A DNA stretch of 37,735 bases. Source: Undibacterium sp. (GTDB lineage Bacteria > Pseudomonadota > Gammaproteobacteria > Burkholderiales > Burkholderiaceae_D). The translations under genes were made by a program, and so were the position numbers. Where the stretch lies: positions 1 through 37,735 of the forward strand of contig NZ_JAUSFI010000015.1 of the NCBI RefSeq assembly GCF_030651495.1, in the 5' to 3' direction. Position 1 is the stretch's first letter, and the number at the start of each line of letters is the position of its first letter. This document shows, piece by piece, positions 18,007 through 26,738 of the stretch. The notes under the pieces were generated by a model. The model made no database searches, was not told where the DNA came from, and saw nothing but the letters and a program-made list of their open reading frames with translations.

Positions 18007-19076
18007 TGAATTGGCTGCTTACATTGCAAACTTACGGTCAAAACATTTTTGGTGGTTTATGGCCGCTGGTATGGAATTTGGTCAAGATTATTTGTATCAC
18101 TTTGCCAATTATGGGGTGTGTTGCCTATCTGACTTTGTGGGAACGGAAAATGATAGGTTGGATGCATATTCGTCTTGGTCCGAATCGTGTTGGGCCCGCG
18201 GGTTTGTTGCAGCCGATTGCTGATGCGCTGAAACTGTTACTAAAAGAAATCATCATTCCAGCTAAGGCGAACAAGGTTTTGTTTGTATTGGCGCCAATTA
18301 TGACAATCATGCCCGCTTTGGCGGCATGGGCCGTGATTCCATTTGGTCCTGAAGCCGTAATCGGTAATGTGAATGCTGGCTTGTTGTTAATCATGGCAAT
18401 CACTTCGATGGAAGTGTACGGTGTAATTATCGCGGGTTGGGCATCCAATTCCAAGTATGCTTTTCTTGGTGCTATGCGCGCTTCTGCACAGATGGTGTCA
18501 TACGAGATTGCAATGGGCTTTGTGCTGGTGATAGTTCTAATGGTTTCCGGTAGTTTGAATATGACAGATATTGTTACTGCTCAAACTCATGGCAGGTTTG
18601 CTGACATGAGTTTGAATTTCCTGTCTTGGAACTGGCTGCCATTGTTTCCTATGTTTGTGGTGTATATCATTTCCGGCATTGCAGAAACTAACCGTCATCC
18701 GTTTGACGTGGTTGAAGGTGAGTCTGAGATCGTGGCAGGACACATGGTTGAATATTCAGGTATGTCATTTGCCATGTTTTTCTTAGCAGAATATGCCAAC
18801 ATGATTTTAATTTCTGCAATGGCTTCCTTGATGTTCCTTGGCGGCTGGTCTTCACCATTTGGCTTTGCCCCATTTACTTGGATACCAGGCTGGATCTGGT
18901 TGGGCGTGAAGACATTCATCGTGGTGTCAATGTTTATCTGGGCGCGTGCTTCATTCCCTCGCTATCGTTACGATCAAATCATGCGTCTAGGATGGAAAGT
19001 GTTTATTCCACTCACATTGGTTTATTTGGTCATCGTTGCAGCGTGGATGCAGACCTCATGGAATATTTGGAAGTAA
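18006..19076 (+). CDS. nuoH: NADH-quinone oxidoreductase subunit H
   Basis: NuoH is the membrane subunit that anchors the peripheral arm and forms the entrance of the quinone channel. The 356-residue protein has about eight hydrophobic helices and the signature cytoplasmic loop [20 protein letters not shown], with its cluster of acidic residues linked to coupling. The first conserved loop, [19 protein letters not shown], is also present. The start overlaps the nuoG stop. Confidence 0.98.
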   Translation: MNWLLTLQTYGQNIFGGLWPLVWNLVKIICITLPIMGCVAYLTLWERKMIGWMHIRLGPNRVGPAGLLQPIADALKLLLKEIIIPAKANKVLFVLAPIMTIMPALAAWAVIPFGPEAVIGNVNAGLLLIMAITSMEVYGVIIAGWASNSKYAFLGAMRASAQMVSYEIAMGFVLVIVLMVSGSLNMTDIVTAQTHGRFADMSLNFLSWNWLPLFPMFVVYIISGIAETNRHPFDVVEGESEIVAGHMVEYSGMSFAMFFLAEYANMILISAMASLMFLGGWSSPFGFAPFTWIPGWIWLGVKTFIVVSMFIWARASFPRYRYDQIMRLGWKVFIPLTLVYLVIVAAWMQTSWNIWK

Positions 19077-19086
19077 AGGCTAAAAA

Positions 19087-19575
19087 ATGGAAGCAATTAA
19101 GGATTTTTTTGGCAGTTTGATGTTGCGCGAATTGATTAAGGGCTTGGCGTTGACCGGTCGTTACATGTTCGCTCGCAAGATCACGGTGCAATTTCCTGAG
19201 GAGAAAACTCCTCAGTCACCACGGTTTCGTGGTCTGCATGCCTTGCGCCGTTATCCGAACGGGGAGGAGCGTTGCATTGCTTGTAAATTATGTGAGGCGG
19301 TTTGCCCAGCAATGGCCATTACGATTGAGTCTGAACAACGTGCTGATGGTAGTCGTCGCACCACACGTTATGACATTGATTTAACTAAATGTATTTTTTG
19401 TGGTTTTTGCGAAGAGTCTTGCCCAGTTGACTCGATTGTTGAGACCCATATACTAGAATATCACGGGGAAAAACGTGGTGACCTTTATTTCACCAAAGAG
19501 ATGTTGCTGGCAGTTGGTGACCGTTACGAACCCGAAATTGCTGCAGCGCGCGTCGCCGACGCAGCCTACCGCTAG
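19087..19575 (+). CDS. nuoI: NADH-quinone oxidoreductase subunit I
   Basis: NuoI carries two [4Fe-4S] clusters (N6a, N6b) that lead to N2. The 162-residue protein has two ferredoxin motifs: C63-x2-C66-x2-C69-x3-C73 and C102-x2-C105-x2-C108-x3-C112. An amphipathic N-terminal helix precedes [10 protein letters not shown], the family's membrane-proximal segment. AAAGG lies 7 bases before the ATG. Length is typical of betaproteobacteria. Confidence 0.98.
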   Translation: MEAIKDFFGSLMLRELIKGLALTGRYMFARKITVQFPEEKTPQSPRFRGLHALRRYPNGEERCIACKLCEAVCPAMAITIESEQRADGSRRTTRYDIDLTKCIFCGFCEESCPVDSIVETHILEYHGEKRGDLYFTKEMLLAVGDRYEPEIAAARVADAAYR

Positions 19576-19592
19576 ACTGGATCTTGTTAGCT

Positions 19593-20219
19593 ATGGATTT
19601 TATAACTGCTCTCTTTTATGTGTTTTCTGCCATATTAATATTGGCTGCAACACAGGTGATTACTGCTCGTAGTCCAGTGCATGCGGCACTGTTTTTGGTA
19701 TTGGCATTTTTTAACGCAGCTTGTCTTTGGCTGCTGTTGAAAGCTGAATTTTTGGCAATCGTATTGGTACTCGTGTATGTCGGTGCGGTGATGGTGTTGT
19801 TTTTGTTTGTCGTGATGATGTTGGATATTAATCTCGATAAACTAAGGGAAGGGTTCTGGAGCCACTTTCCACTCGCCGCCTTGGTTGGTGTTGTGATCGT
19901 TTTTGAGATGTCAGCGGTATTGTGGCGCGGTTTCTTGCGGCCTGATAATCATATTCCTGAAGCGTCTGCCCATATTGGTGACACCAAGGCATTAGGTATC
20001 GCACTCTTCACGCACTATTCTTTAGCTTTTGAAGTTGCTGCAGCTATTTTATTGCTTGCGATTGTAGCCGCAGTTGCTCTAACTTTACGTCGTCGCAAAG
20101 ATACCAAGTATTTTGATCCAGCGAAAGCAGTGAAGGTGAAGCGAAGTGATCGTATTCGGATAGTCAGCATGAAGGCAGAGTCTGATCGTCCCGCTACCGC
20201 AGAAAAAACGGAGAGTTAA
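19593..20219 (+). CDS. nuoJ: NADH-quinone oxidoreductase subunit J
   Basis: NuoJ is a membrane subunit whose third helix includes the pi-bulge involved in coupling. The 208-residue protein has five hydrophobic helices, with the conserved segment IVLVLVYVGAVMVLFLFVVMML at about residues 52-73, and a basic cytoplasmic tail from about residue 165. The ATG at 19593 is preferred; a TTG three codons upstream exists but its spacing to the ribosome site is too short. The nuoK ATG follows the stop codon with no gap. Confidence 0.95.
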   Translation: MDFITALFYVFSAILILAATQVITARSPVHAALFLVLAFFNAACLWLLLKAEFLAIVLVLVYVGAVMVLFLFVVMMLDINLDKLREGFWSHFPLAALVGVVIVFEMSAVLWRGFLRPDNHIPEASAHIGDTKALGIALFTHYSLAFEVAAAILLLAIVAAVALTLRRRKDTKYFDPAKAVKVKRSDRIRIVSMKAESDRPATAEKTES

Positions 20220-20528
20220 ATGACTTTATCACTGACACATTTCCTGATTCTGGGCGCGATTTTGTTTGCGATTTCCATTGTCGGCATTTTCTTGAATCGT
20301 AAAAATATCATTGTTCTATTAATGGCGATTGAACTGATGTTGTTGGCAGTCAATATGAATTTTATTGCTTTTTCATATTATCTGGGTGACGTCGCCGGGC
20401 AGATTTTTGTTTTCTTTATTTTGACTGTAGCTGCGGCTGAATCTGCAATCGGCCTTGCGATACTGGTGGTTCTTTTCCGTAATCTGGATACCATCAATGT
20501 AGAAGATTTAGATGCACTCAAGGGATAA
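20220..20528 (+). CDS. nuoK: NADH-quinone oxidoreductase subunit K
   Basis: NuoK is a small membrane subunit with three helices related to MrpC antiporter subunits. The 102-residue protein keeps the two membrane glutamates of the proton path, in [12 protein letters not shown] and [11 protein letters not shown]. Length is exactly typical. It begins immediately after nuoJ. A 93-base gap with a hairpin separates it from nuoL. Confidence 0.98.
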   Translation: MTLSLTHFLILGAILFAISIVGIFLNRKNIIVLLMAIELMLLAVNMNFIAFSYYLGDVAGQIFVFFILTVAAAESAIGLAILVVLFRNLDTINVEDLDALKG

Positions 20529-20542
20529 GAGATAGTCTGAAC

Positions 20543-20568
20543 TTGTCGTGCATTTAAACATACGACAA
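20543..20568 (+). repeat. Hairpin in the nuoK-nuoL gap
   Basis: TTGTCGT (20543-20549) pairs with ACGACAA (20562-20568) over a 12-base AT-rich loop. It lies 14 bases after the nuoK stop and has no U tract. The gap is the longest within the operon. Confidence 0.5.
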
Positions 20569-20621
20569 AATTTGGCATTCACTGGTAATTTAAAAAAGTA
20601 ATAAAAGAACAAAGGGTCATC

Positions 20622-22667
20622 ATGGCGGGGCAACTTAACCCACATTTACTTCTGGCTGTACCACTGGCACCTCTAGTAGGTTCTGCTATAGCAGGCCTGC
20701 TGGGTACCAAGTTTTTTGGTAATCTGGTTGGTCGTACTGTATCGCACAGTGCCACCATACTTGGCGTATTGATCGCCTTTGTCATTTCATGCATTACGCT
20801 ATCAGCGGTGATGGATGGCGCCACCTATAATGCCACACTGTATCAGTGGATGAATGTTGCCGGCCTTAAGCTGGAAGTCGGTTTTTTGGTAGATAGTCTT
20901 ACCGCTATGATGATGTGCGTAGTGACTTTTGTGTCATTGATGGTGCACATTTACACTATCGGCTATATGAAGGACGACGAGGGATATAACCGGTTTTTCT
21001 CTTATATTTCGCTCTTCACCTTTGCCATGCTGATGCTGGTAATGAGTAATAATTTCTTGCAATTGTTCTTTGGCTGGGAAGCTGTTGGCCTTGTATCTTA
21101 CTTGTTGATCGGTTTTTGGTACACTAAACCAACTGCCATCTATGCAAATATGAAGGCTTTTTTGGTCAATCGTGTCGGCGACTTCGGTTTTATCCTCGGT
21201 ATTGGCTTATTAGTGGCGTACGCTGGTTCCATGAACTATGCAGAAGTGTTTGCAAAAAAAGAAGAATTACTCCAACTAATGTTGCCAGGCACGAACTGGA
21301 TGTTAATTACCGTTGCCTGTATTTGTTTGTTCATTGGTGCTATGGGTAAATCTGCACAATTTCCTTTGCACGTCTGGTTACCGGATTCGATGGAAGGTCC
21401 TACACCAATTTCTGCCTTGATTCACGCGGCAACGATGGTGACTGCTGGTATTTTTATGGTGGCACGAATGTCGCCATTGTTTGAATTATCAGATACGGCT
21501 TTGTCTTTCATCTTGGTGATAGGTTCGATTACCGCACTATTTATGGGTTTTCTTGGGATTATCCAGAATGACATCAAACGTGTGGTCGCTTATTCCACCT
21601 TGTCTCAACTCGGTTATATGACGGTGGCACTTGGCGCATCAGCATACTCAGTTGCGGTGTTCCATTTGATGACCCATGCGTTCTTCAAAGCATTGCTGTT
21701 TCTCGCTGCTGGCTCTGTCATTATTGGTATGCATCATGATCAGGATATTCGCAATATGGGTGGATTGCGCAAATACATGCCAATTACCTGGATAACTTCT
21801 TTGCTTGGCTCATTGGCTTTGATAGGTACGCCGTTCTTCTCTGGCTTCTATTCCAAAGATAGCATCATCGAAGCGGTGCAGGCTAGCCATCTGGCGGGTG
21901 CAGGTTTTGCACAGTTCGCTGTGTTAGCGGGTGTATTTGTCACCGCTTTTTATTCTTTCCGTATGTATTTCTTGGTATTTCATGGTGAAGAGCGTTTTGG
22001 TAAAGCTCACCACCATGAAGATCACCATGCTGATGCGCACGACGATCATGATGCACATCATCACGGACTAACCATTGGCCAAAAACCGCATGAATCGCCG
22101 ATGGTGGTGTGGTTGCCGTTGGTTTTACTGGCGATTCCTTCTGTTGTCATCGGTTTTATGACGATCGAACCGATGTTGTTTGGTGAATTTTTCAAAAGCG
22201 TGATTATTGTAGATGAGGCGCATCATGCAATGGAAGAGCTTAAGCATGAATTTCATGGTCCAGTTGCAATGGCAATTCACGCACTGACATCGCTGCCATT
22301 CTGGTTAGCCTTGGCTGGCGTGGTGACCTCATATGTCTTTTATATGGTCAAACCTGGGATTCCTGCTGCAATCAAGAAAAATGCCGGAGCAATTTATACC
22401 TTACTTGACAATAAATACTATTTGGATAAGTTCAACGAGGTTGTCTTTGCTGGCGGTGCGCGTTTGTTAGGTGAAGGTTTTTGGAAGATTGGTGATAAAG
22501 GATTGATCGACGGATTGATCGTAAATGGCAGCGCTAAATTGGTGTCTTTACTATCAAGAAGTGTGCGTTTACTCCAGACCGGCTATATCTATCACTATGC
22601 TTTCGTAATGATATTGGGCGTATTGGGATTCCTGGTGTATTTCATGCCTTTCCCGTTTGCTAAATAA
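20622..22667 (+). CDS. nuoL: NADH-quinone oxidoreductase subunit L
   Basis: NuoL is the distal proton-pumping subunit, related to MrpA antiporters, with a long lateral helix. The 681-residue protein has the antiporter signatures FFGWEAVGLVSYLLIGFW (key Glu) and GKSAQFPLHVWLPDSMEGPTP (key Lys), followed by ALIHAATMVTAG. Residues about 463-483 form a His/Asp-rich loop with eleven His between two membrane segments. AAGGG lies 6 bases before the ATG. Confidence 0.98.
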   Translation: MAGQLNPHLLLAVPLAPLVGSAIAGLLGTKFFGNLVGRTVSHSATILGVLIAFVISCITLSAVMDGATYNATLYQWMNVAGLKLEVGFLVDSLTAMMMCVVTFVSLMVHIYTIGYMKDDEGYNRFFSYISLFTFAMLMLVMSNNFLQLFFGWEAVGLVSYLLIGFWYTKPTAIYANMKAFLVNRVGDFGFILGIGLLVAYAGSMNYAEVFAKKEELLQLMLPGTNWMLITVACICLFIGAMGKSAQFPLHVWLPDSMEGPTPISALIHAATMVTAGIFMVARMSPLFELSDTALSFILVIGSITALFMGFLGIIQNDIKRVVAYSTLSQLGYMTVALGASAYSVAVFHLMTHAFFKALLFLAAGSVIIGMHHDQDIRNMGGLRKYMPITWITSLLGSLALIGTPFFSGFYSKDSIIEAVQASHLAGAGFAQFAVLAGVFVTAFYSFRMYFLVFHGEERFGKAHHHEDHHADAHDDHDAHHHGLTIGQKPHESPMVVWLPLVLLAIPSVVIGFMTIEPMLFGEFFKSVIIVDEAHHAMEELKHEFHGPVAMAIHALTSLPFWLALAGVVTSYVFYMVKPGIPAAIKKNAGAIYTLLDNKYYLDKFNEVVFAGGARLLGEGFWKIGDKGLIDGLIVNGSAKLVSLLSRSVRLLQTGYIYHYAFVMILGVLGFLVYFMPFPFAK

Positions 22668-22687
22668 GTGACCATAAAAAAATAATC

Positions 22688-24181
22688 ATGATGCAGTCAA
22701 CTTCTTCTTTATTAAGCCTGGCGATTTGGTGTCCGATCGCTTTCGGTTTTTTTGTTTTGGCCTTTGGTCGTGACAATAATCCAGGTCTGGTACGCGGTGT
22801 TTCATTGTTCGGTGCCATCATTAGTTTTCTGGTGACGATACCACTGATCCAGCGCTTTGATAATACTTTGCATGGCATGCAGTTCATTGAAAAGAACGTC
22901 TGGATAGAGCGTTTCCATGCATTTTATGCCTTGGGCGTTGATGGCATTTCTCTTTGGCTGATACCGCTCACGGCTTTTATCACCGTCATCGTAGTGATCG
23001 CTGCTTGGGAGGTGATTGAAAAACAGGTAGCCCAGTATATGGGAGCTTTCCTGATTTTGTCAGGCCTGATGATTGGTGTTTTTTGCGCTACAGATGGTTT
23101 GTTGTTCTATGTATTCTTCGAAGCAACACTTATTCCGATGTACATTATTGTCGGTGTTTGGGGTGGTCCGAACCGGGTTTATGCCGCTTTCAAATTTTTC
23201 TTATACACCCTGATGGGTTCTTTGTTGACGCTGGTGGCAATCATCTATCTTTACCTGAAGTCGGGTAATTCTTTCGATATTTTGGTTTGGCAAAATTTGC
23301 CTTTGTCGCTATCGACGCAAATTATGTTGTTCTTAGCGTTCCTGATGGCCTTTGCCGTTAAGGTACCTATGTGGCCAGTTCATACATGGTTGCCAGATGC
23401 TCACGTGGAAGCACCTACGGGAGGCTCTGTTGTATTGGCTGCAATTATGTTGAAGTTGGGGGCATATGGCTTTTTGCGATTCTCATTGCCGATTACTCCG
23501 GATGCCAGCCATTATTTATCTGGGTTCATGATTACTTTGTCACTGATCGCAGTGATTTACATTGGTTTGGTTGCATTAGTTCAAACGGATATGAAAAAAC
23601 TGGTCGCTTATTCATCCATTGCGCACATGGGTTTTGTTACTCTTGGATTTTTCATGTTTAACGACATGGCAGTGCAGGGTGCGATTGTCCAGATGATTTC
23701 ACATGGTTTTATTTCTGCGGCAATGTTCTTGTGTATCGGTGTTTTATATGACCGCGTCCATTCTCGGAATATTGTTGATTACGGTGGAGTGGTAAATACT
23801 ATGCCGAAGTTTGCCGCCTTGTTCGTGTTATTTTCAATGGCGAATTGCGGTTTGCCTGCGACGTCCGGATTTGTTGGTGAATTCATGGTGATTCTTGGAG
23901 CTGTTAAATATAATTTTTGGATCGGTATGTTAGCCGCTACAGCCTTAATTTTTGGTGCCGCATATTCATTGTGGATGGTCAAGCGTGTCGTGTTCGGCGC
24001 AATCATTCATGAGCATGTTGCCCAATTGTCAGATTTGAATAAACGTGAATTTTTTATGCTGGGTATGTTGGCGATCGCGGTAATTGCAATGGGTTTGTAC
24101 CCGGCACCATTTACTGATGCGATGCAGGTTTCTGTTACCGACCTGTTAAAACATGTAGCGGTTTCAAAGATAGTGCCCTGA
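22688..24181 (+). CDS. nuoM: NADH-quinone oxidoreductase subunit M
   Basis: NuoM is the middle antiporter-like proton-pumping subunit. The 497-residue protein has about 14 hydrophobic helices, the Glu in FFEATLIPMYIIVG and the Lys in KVPMWPVHTWLPDAHVEAP. Two consecutive ATGs open the frame and neither has a clear ribosome site, so the exact start is uncertain by one codon. It begins 20 bases after nuoL. Confidence 0.97.
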   Translation: MMQSTSSLLSLAIWCPIAFGFFVLAFGRDNNPGLVRGVSLFGAIISFLVTIPLIQRFDNTLHGMQFIEKNVWIERFHAFYALGVDGISLWLIPLTAFITVIVVIAAWEVIEKQVAQYMGAFLILSGLMIGVFCATDGLLFYVFFEATLIPMYIIVGVWGGPNRVYAAFKFFLYTLMGSLLTLVAIIYLYLKSGNSFDILVWQNLPLSLSTQIMLFLAFLMAFAVKVPMWPVHTWLPDAHVEAPTGGSVVLAAIMLKLGAYGFLRFSLPITPDASHYLSGFMITLSLIAVIYIGLVALVQTDMKKLVAYSSIAHMGFVTLGFFMFNDMAVQGAIVQMISHGFISAAMFLCIGVLYDRVHSRNIVDYGGVVNTMPKFAALFVLFSMANCGLPATSGFVGEFMVILGAVKYNFWIGMLAATALIFGAAYSLWMVKRVVFGAIIHEHVAQLSDLNKREFFMLGMLAIAVIAMGLYPAPFTDAMQVSVTDLLKHVAVSKIVP

Positions 24182-24206
24182 CTGACCTATTAAGTTGCGG
24201 ACTTAC

Positions 24207-24225
24207 CACGCGTTATTCACGCGTG
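24207..24225 (+). repeat. Hairpin in the nuoM-nuoN gap
   Basis: CACGCGT and ACGCGTG pair perfectly (7 bp) around the loop TATTC, ending 11 bases before the nuoN ATG. It lies where the nuoN ribosome site should be and could affect nuoN translation. Confidence 0.5.
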
Positions 24226-24236
24226 AGTGCAGATAA

Positions 24237-25730
24237 ATGTTAGTACAAATAAACAATATGAACCTGATACCACTTTATCCCGAGATATTTTTGCTGTTGG
24301 CTATTTGCGCGATTCTTGTAATCGACATGTTCCTCACAGATGATAAACGCAATGTGACTTATGCCTTGAGTCTCTTGAGTCTGGTTATCTGTGGCGTACT
24401 GACAATGATTAGTTCCGATGGTAGTACAGCCTACATCAGTAATAATATGTTTGTCTCAGATCCTATGTCGAATCTGTTAAAACTGTTTTCTTATATCGCC
24501 GTTGGCGTCACTCTGGTTTATGGTCGGCAGTATGTGTCAGACCGTGGAATGACAAATGGTAATCTTGGTGGTGAATTTTATATATTGGCATTATTTTCCC
24601 TGCTGGGCCAGATGGTGATGATTTCTGGAAATAATCTGCTGATTATTTACCTCGGTTTGGAATTAATGTCTCTGTCGCTGTATGCATTAGTTGCATTACG
24701 TCGAGACCATACATTGTCGACCGAAGCTGCGATGAAGTATTTCGTTTTGGGTGCTCTTGCTTCTGGTTTCTTGCTTTATGGTATATCGATGTTGTATGGT
24801 GCAACCGGCACCTTGGATTTGAGTGAAATGGCGAAAGCTGCAGCTTCTCCTACCGCAAATAAAACGATACTTGTTTTTGGCATAGTGTTTTTGGTTGCTG
24901 GTCTGGCTTTCAAACTGGGCGTAGTACCTTTCCATATGTGGGTTCCTGATGTGTATCAAGGTTCACCGACAGCGGTCACCTTGCTGCTAGGCGGTGCTCC
25001 TAAACTCGCTGCATTTGCAATTTGCTTCCGCTTGTTGGTGGAAGGCTTGTTTCCACAGGCGGTGGATTGGCAGCAAATGTTGGTCGTTCTGGCAGTGCTG
25101 TCGATGGCAATCGGCAATATCACTGCGATTGCCCAAACCAATCTGAAACGTATGCTGGCGTACTCCACCATTTCACAAATGGGCTTCATGTTATTGGGCT
25201 TGCTTTCAGGCGTTTCAAATGGCAATGTCAGCATGGCAGCTGATGCTTACAGCGCATCTATGTTTTATAGCATTACTTATGTGCTGACGACTCTTGGTAG
25301 CTTCGGCATCATCATGTTGCTGGCTCGTTCTGGTTTTGAAGCCGAGAATCTGGAAGATTTGAAAGGACTAAGCAAGCGTAGCCCATGGTTTGCATTTGTG
25401 ATGCTATTACTGATGTTTTCACTGGCTGGTATTCCTCCTATGATGGGTTTTTATGCCAAACTATCCGTATTGCAAGCAGTTTTAACTACGGGGCAAGTCT
25501 GGTTGGCGGTTCTTGCAGTGTTGTTCTCATTGATTGGTGCTTTTTATTATTTGCGCGTAGTCAAGCTGATGTATTTTGACGAACCTGCGGATTTGGGTGT
25601 AATTACAGTCAGCGCTGACATGCGTATTGTATTGAGTGTCAATGGTCTCGCTGTATTGGTACTTGGTCTGGTACCTGGTTCTTTAATGTCTGCGTGTGCT
25701 GCCGCCATTGTTAAAACCTTGGCTTCTTAG
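24237..25730 (+). CDS. nuoN: NADH-quinone oxidoreductase subunit N
   Basis: NuoN is the antiporter-like membrane subunit next to NuoK. The 497-residue protein has about 14 helices, the Glu in [17 protein letters not shown] and the Lys in [18 protein letters not shown]. Two in-frame ATGs (24237 and 24258) are possible and neither has a strong Shine-Dalgarno sequence. I chose the upstream one. It is the last core nuo gene, followed after 23 bases by the DUF2818 gene. Confidence 0.96.
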   Translation: MLVQINNMNLIPLYPEIFLLLAICAILVIDMFLTDDKRNVTYALSLLSLVICGVLTMISSDGSTAYISNNMFVSDPMSNLLKLFSYIAVGVTLVYGRQYVSDRGMTNGNLGGEFYILALFSLLGQMVMISGNNLLIIYLGLELMSLSLYALVALRRDHTLSTEAAMKYFVLGALASGFLLYGISMLYGATGTLDLSEMAKAAASPTANKTILVFGIVFLVAGLAFKLGVVPFHMWVPDVYQGSPTAVTLLLGGAPKLAAFAICFRLLVEGLFPQAVDWQQMLVVLAVLSMAIGNITAIAQTNLKRMLAYSTISQMGFMLLGLLSGVSNGNVSMAADAYSASMFYSITYVLTTLGSFGIIMLLARSGFEAENLEDLKGLSKRSPWFAFVMLLLMFSLAGIPPMMGFYAKLSVLQAVLTTGQVWLAVLAVLFSLIGAFYYLRVVKLMYFDEPADLGVITVSADMRIVLSVNGLAVLVLGLVPGSLMSACAAAIVKTLAS

Positions 25731-25753
25731 TTGATCCGACGGAGAATCTTGTA

Positions 25754-26062
25754 GTGAATGTTTCTGCTTCCAGTTGGTTAATTATTTTACTGGCGATACT
25801 CGCCTCTAATCTTCCATTTTTAAATGAGCGTTGCTTTGCTTTAATTTCAATGCGACGTTTTCCCATTAAGCCGTTTTGGCTGCGTCTGATCGAGTTGATC
25901 GGTTTTTATTTCGTATTGGGAGCCTTGGCTTTTGCATTGGAGTCGCTGACTGGGAATAGATTTATCCAGACCTGGGAGTTTTATGCAGTTACAGCTTGTC
26001 TATTTATCGTTTTGGCTTTTCCTGGATTTATTTTTCGCTATCTGAAAAAGCGACATGTTTAA
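25754..26062 (+). CDS. DUF2818 family membrane protein
   Basis: This 102-residue protein has three predicted hydrophobic helices (about 7-22, 44-64 and 76-95) separated by short basic loops, including SMRRFPIKPFWLRL. It resembles the DUF2818 family, known from betaproteobacteria and usually found just after nuoN; no function is established. The start is a GTG with GGAG 9 bases upstream. It lies 23 bases after nuoN and 17 before the NUDIX gene with no terminator, so it is part of the nuo transcript. A role in complex I assembly or stability is only a guess from position. Confidence 0.85.
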   Translation: MNVSASSWLIILLAILASNLPFLNERCFALISMRRFPIKPFWLRLIELIGFYFVLGALAFALESLTGNRFIQTWEFYAVTACLFIVLAFPGFIFRYLKKRHV

Positions 26063-26079
26063 ATTATATAACTTGTTTG

Positions 26080-26655
26080 ATGAGTAAGTTAAAATTTGAC
26101 CCTGCTAGTAATCCGCATTTAGCTGAAGTCAAAGTGGATTCCGAGCTTGTTTATCAAGGTAGTTTTTTGGCTGTTGAAAAAGATACTGTACGTCTTCCCG
26201 ATGGACAGCATGTCACGCGTGAGTATATTAAGCACCCCGGTGCGGTGGTCATCTTGCCTTTGTTTGATGATGGGACAGTGCTGATGGAGCGTCAGTTTCG
26301 CTATCCGCTGAATCAGGTTTTTCTGGAGTTTCCTGCCGGTAAAATTGATCCGAATGAAGATCCCTTGCTTTGCGCAAAACGTGAGTTGCGTGAGGAAACC
26401 GGTTATACCGCAGTTGATTGGCGTTATCTTTGCACGATACATAATGCAATCGCTTACTCTGATGAGCATTTGGATATTTTTCTGGCACGCGGCTTGGTTC
26501 CCGGGGATGCGCAACTGGATAACGGAGAGTTTTTAGAAACTTTCCGCGCGCCCGTTGCCGAAGTATTGAATTGGGTTAAAACTGGTGACATTACTGATGT
26601 TAAAACGGTCATAGGTGCATTCTGGCTAGAAAAAATCCTGCAACAGCAATGGTGA
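26080..26655 (+). CDS. NUDIX hydrolase, ADP-ribose pyrophosphatase type
   Basis: This 191-residue protein has a complete Nudix box, residues 87-109: G-x5-E-x7-R-E-L-R-E-E-T-G-Y. The surrounding architecture (VYQGSFLAVEKDTVRLPDG near the N-terminus and EFPAGKID) is that of ADP-ribose pyrophosphatases (NudF/ADPRase group), which split ADP-ribose into AMP and ribose 5-phosphate. The ATG at 26080 matches the family start but has a poor ribosome site. As the last gene of the nuo transcript, it joins NADH oxidation with turnover of an NAD breakdown product, a plausible but unproven link. It ends at a bidirectional terminator. Confidence 0.92.
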   Translation: MSKLKFDPASNPHLAEVKVDSELVYQGSFLAVEKDTVRLPDGQHVTREYIKHPGAVVILPLFDDGTVLMERQFRYPLNQVFLEFPAGKIDPNEDPLLCAKRELREETGYTAVDWRYLCTIHNAIAYSDEHLDIFLARGLVPGDAQLDNGEFLETFRAPVAEVLNWVKTGDITDVKTVIGAFWLEKILQQQW

Positions 26656-26689
26656 AAACTTCATTTATTCATTGTTGTTGAGAATAAAC

Positions 26690-26723
26690 AAAAAAAGCCG
26701 CTGCGTAAGACAGCGGCTTTTTT
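26690..26723. terminator. Bidirectional terminator between NUDIX and ETF-QO genes
   Basis: A run of seven As, GCCGCTG, a 7-base loop, CAGCGGC and six Ts form a 13-bp stem flanked by A and T tracts. It serves both converging transcripts, the nuo-NUDIX operon on + and ETF-QO on -. Confidence 0.9.
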
Positions 26724-26738
26724 ATCATTCTAGTGCGA

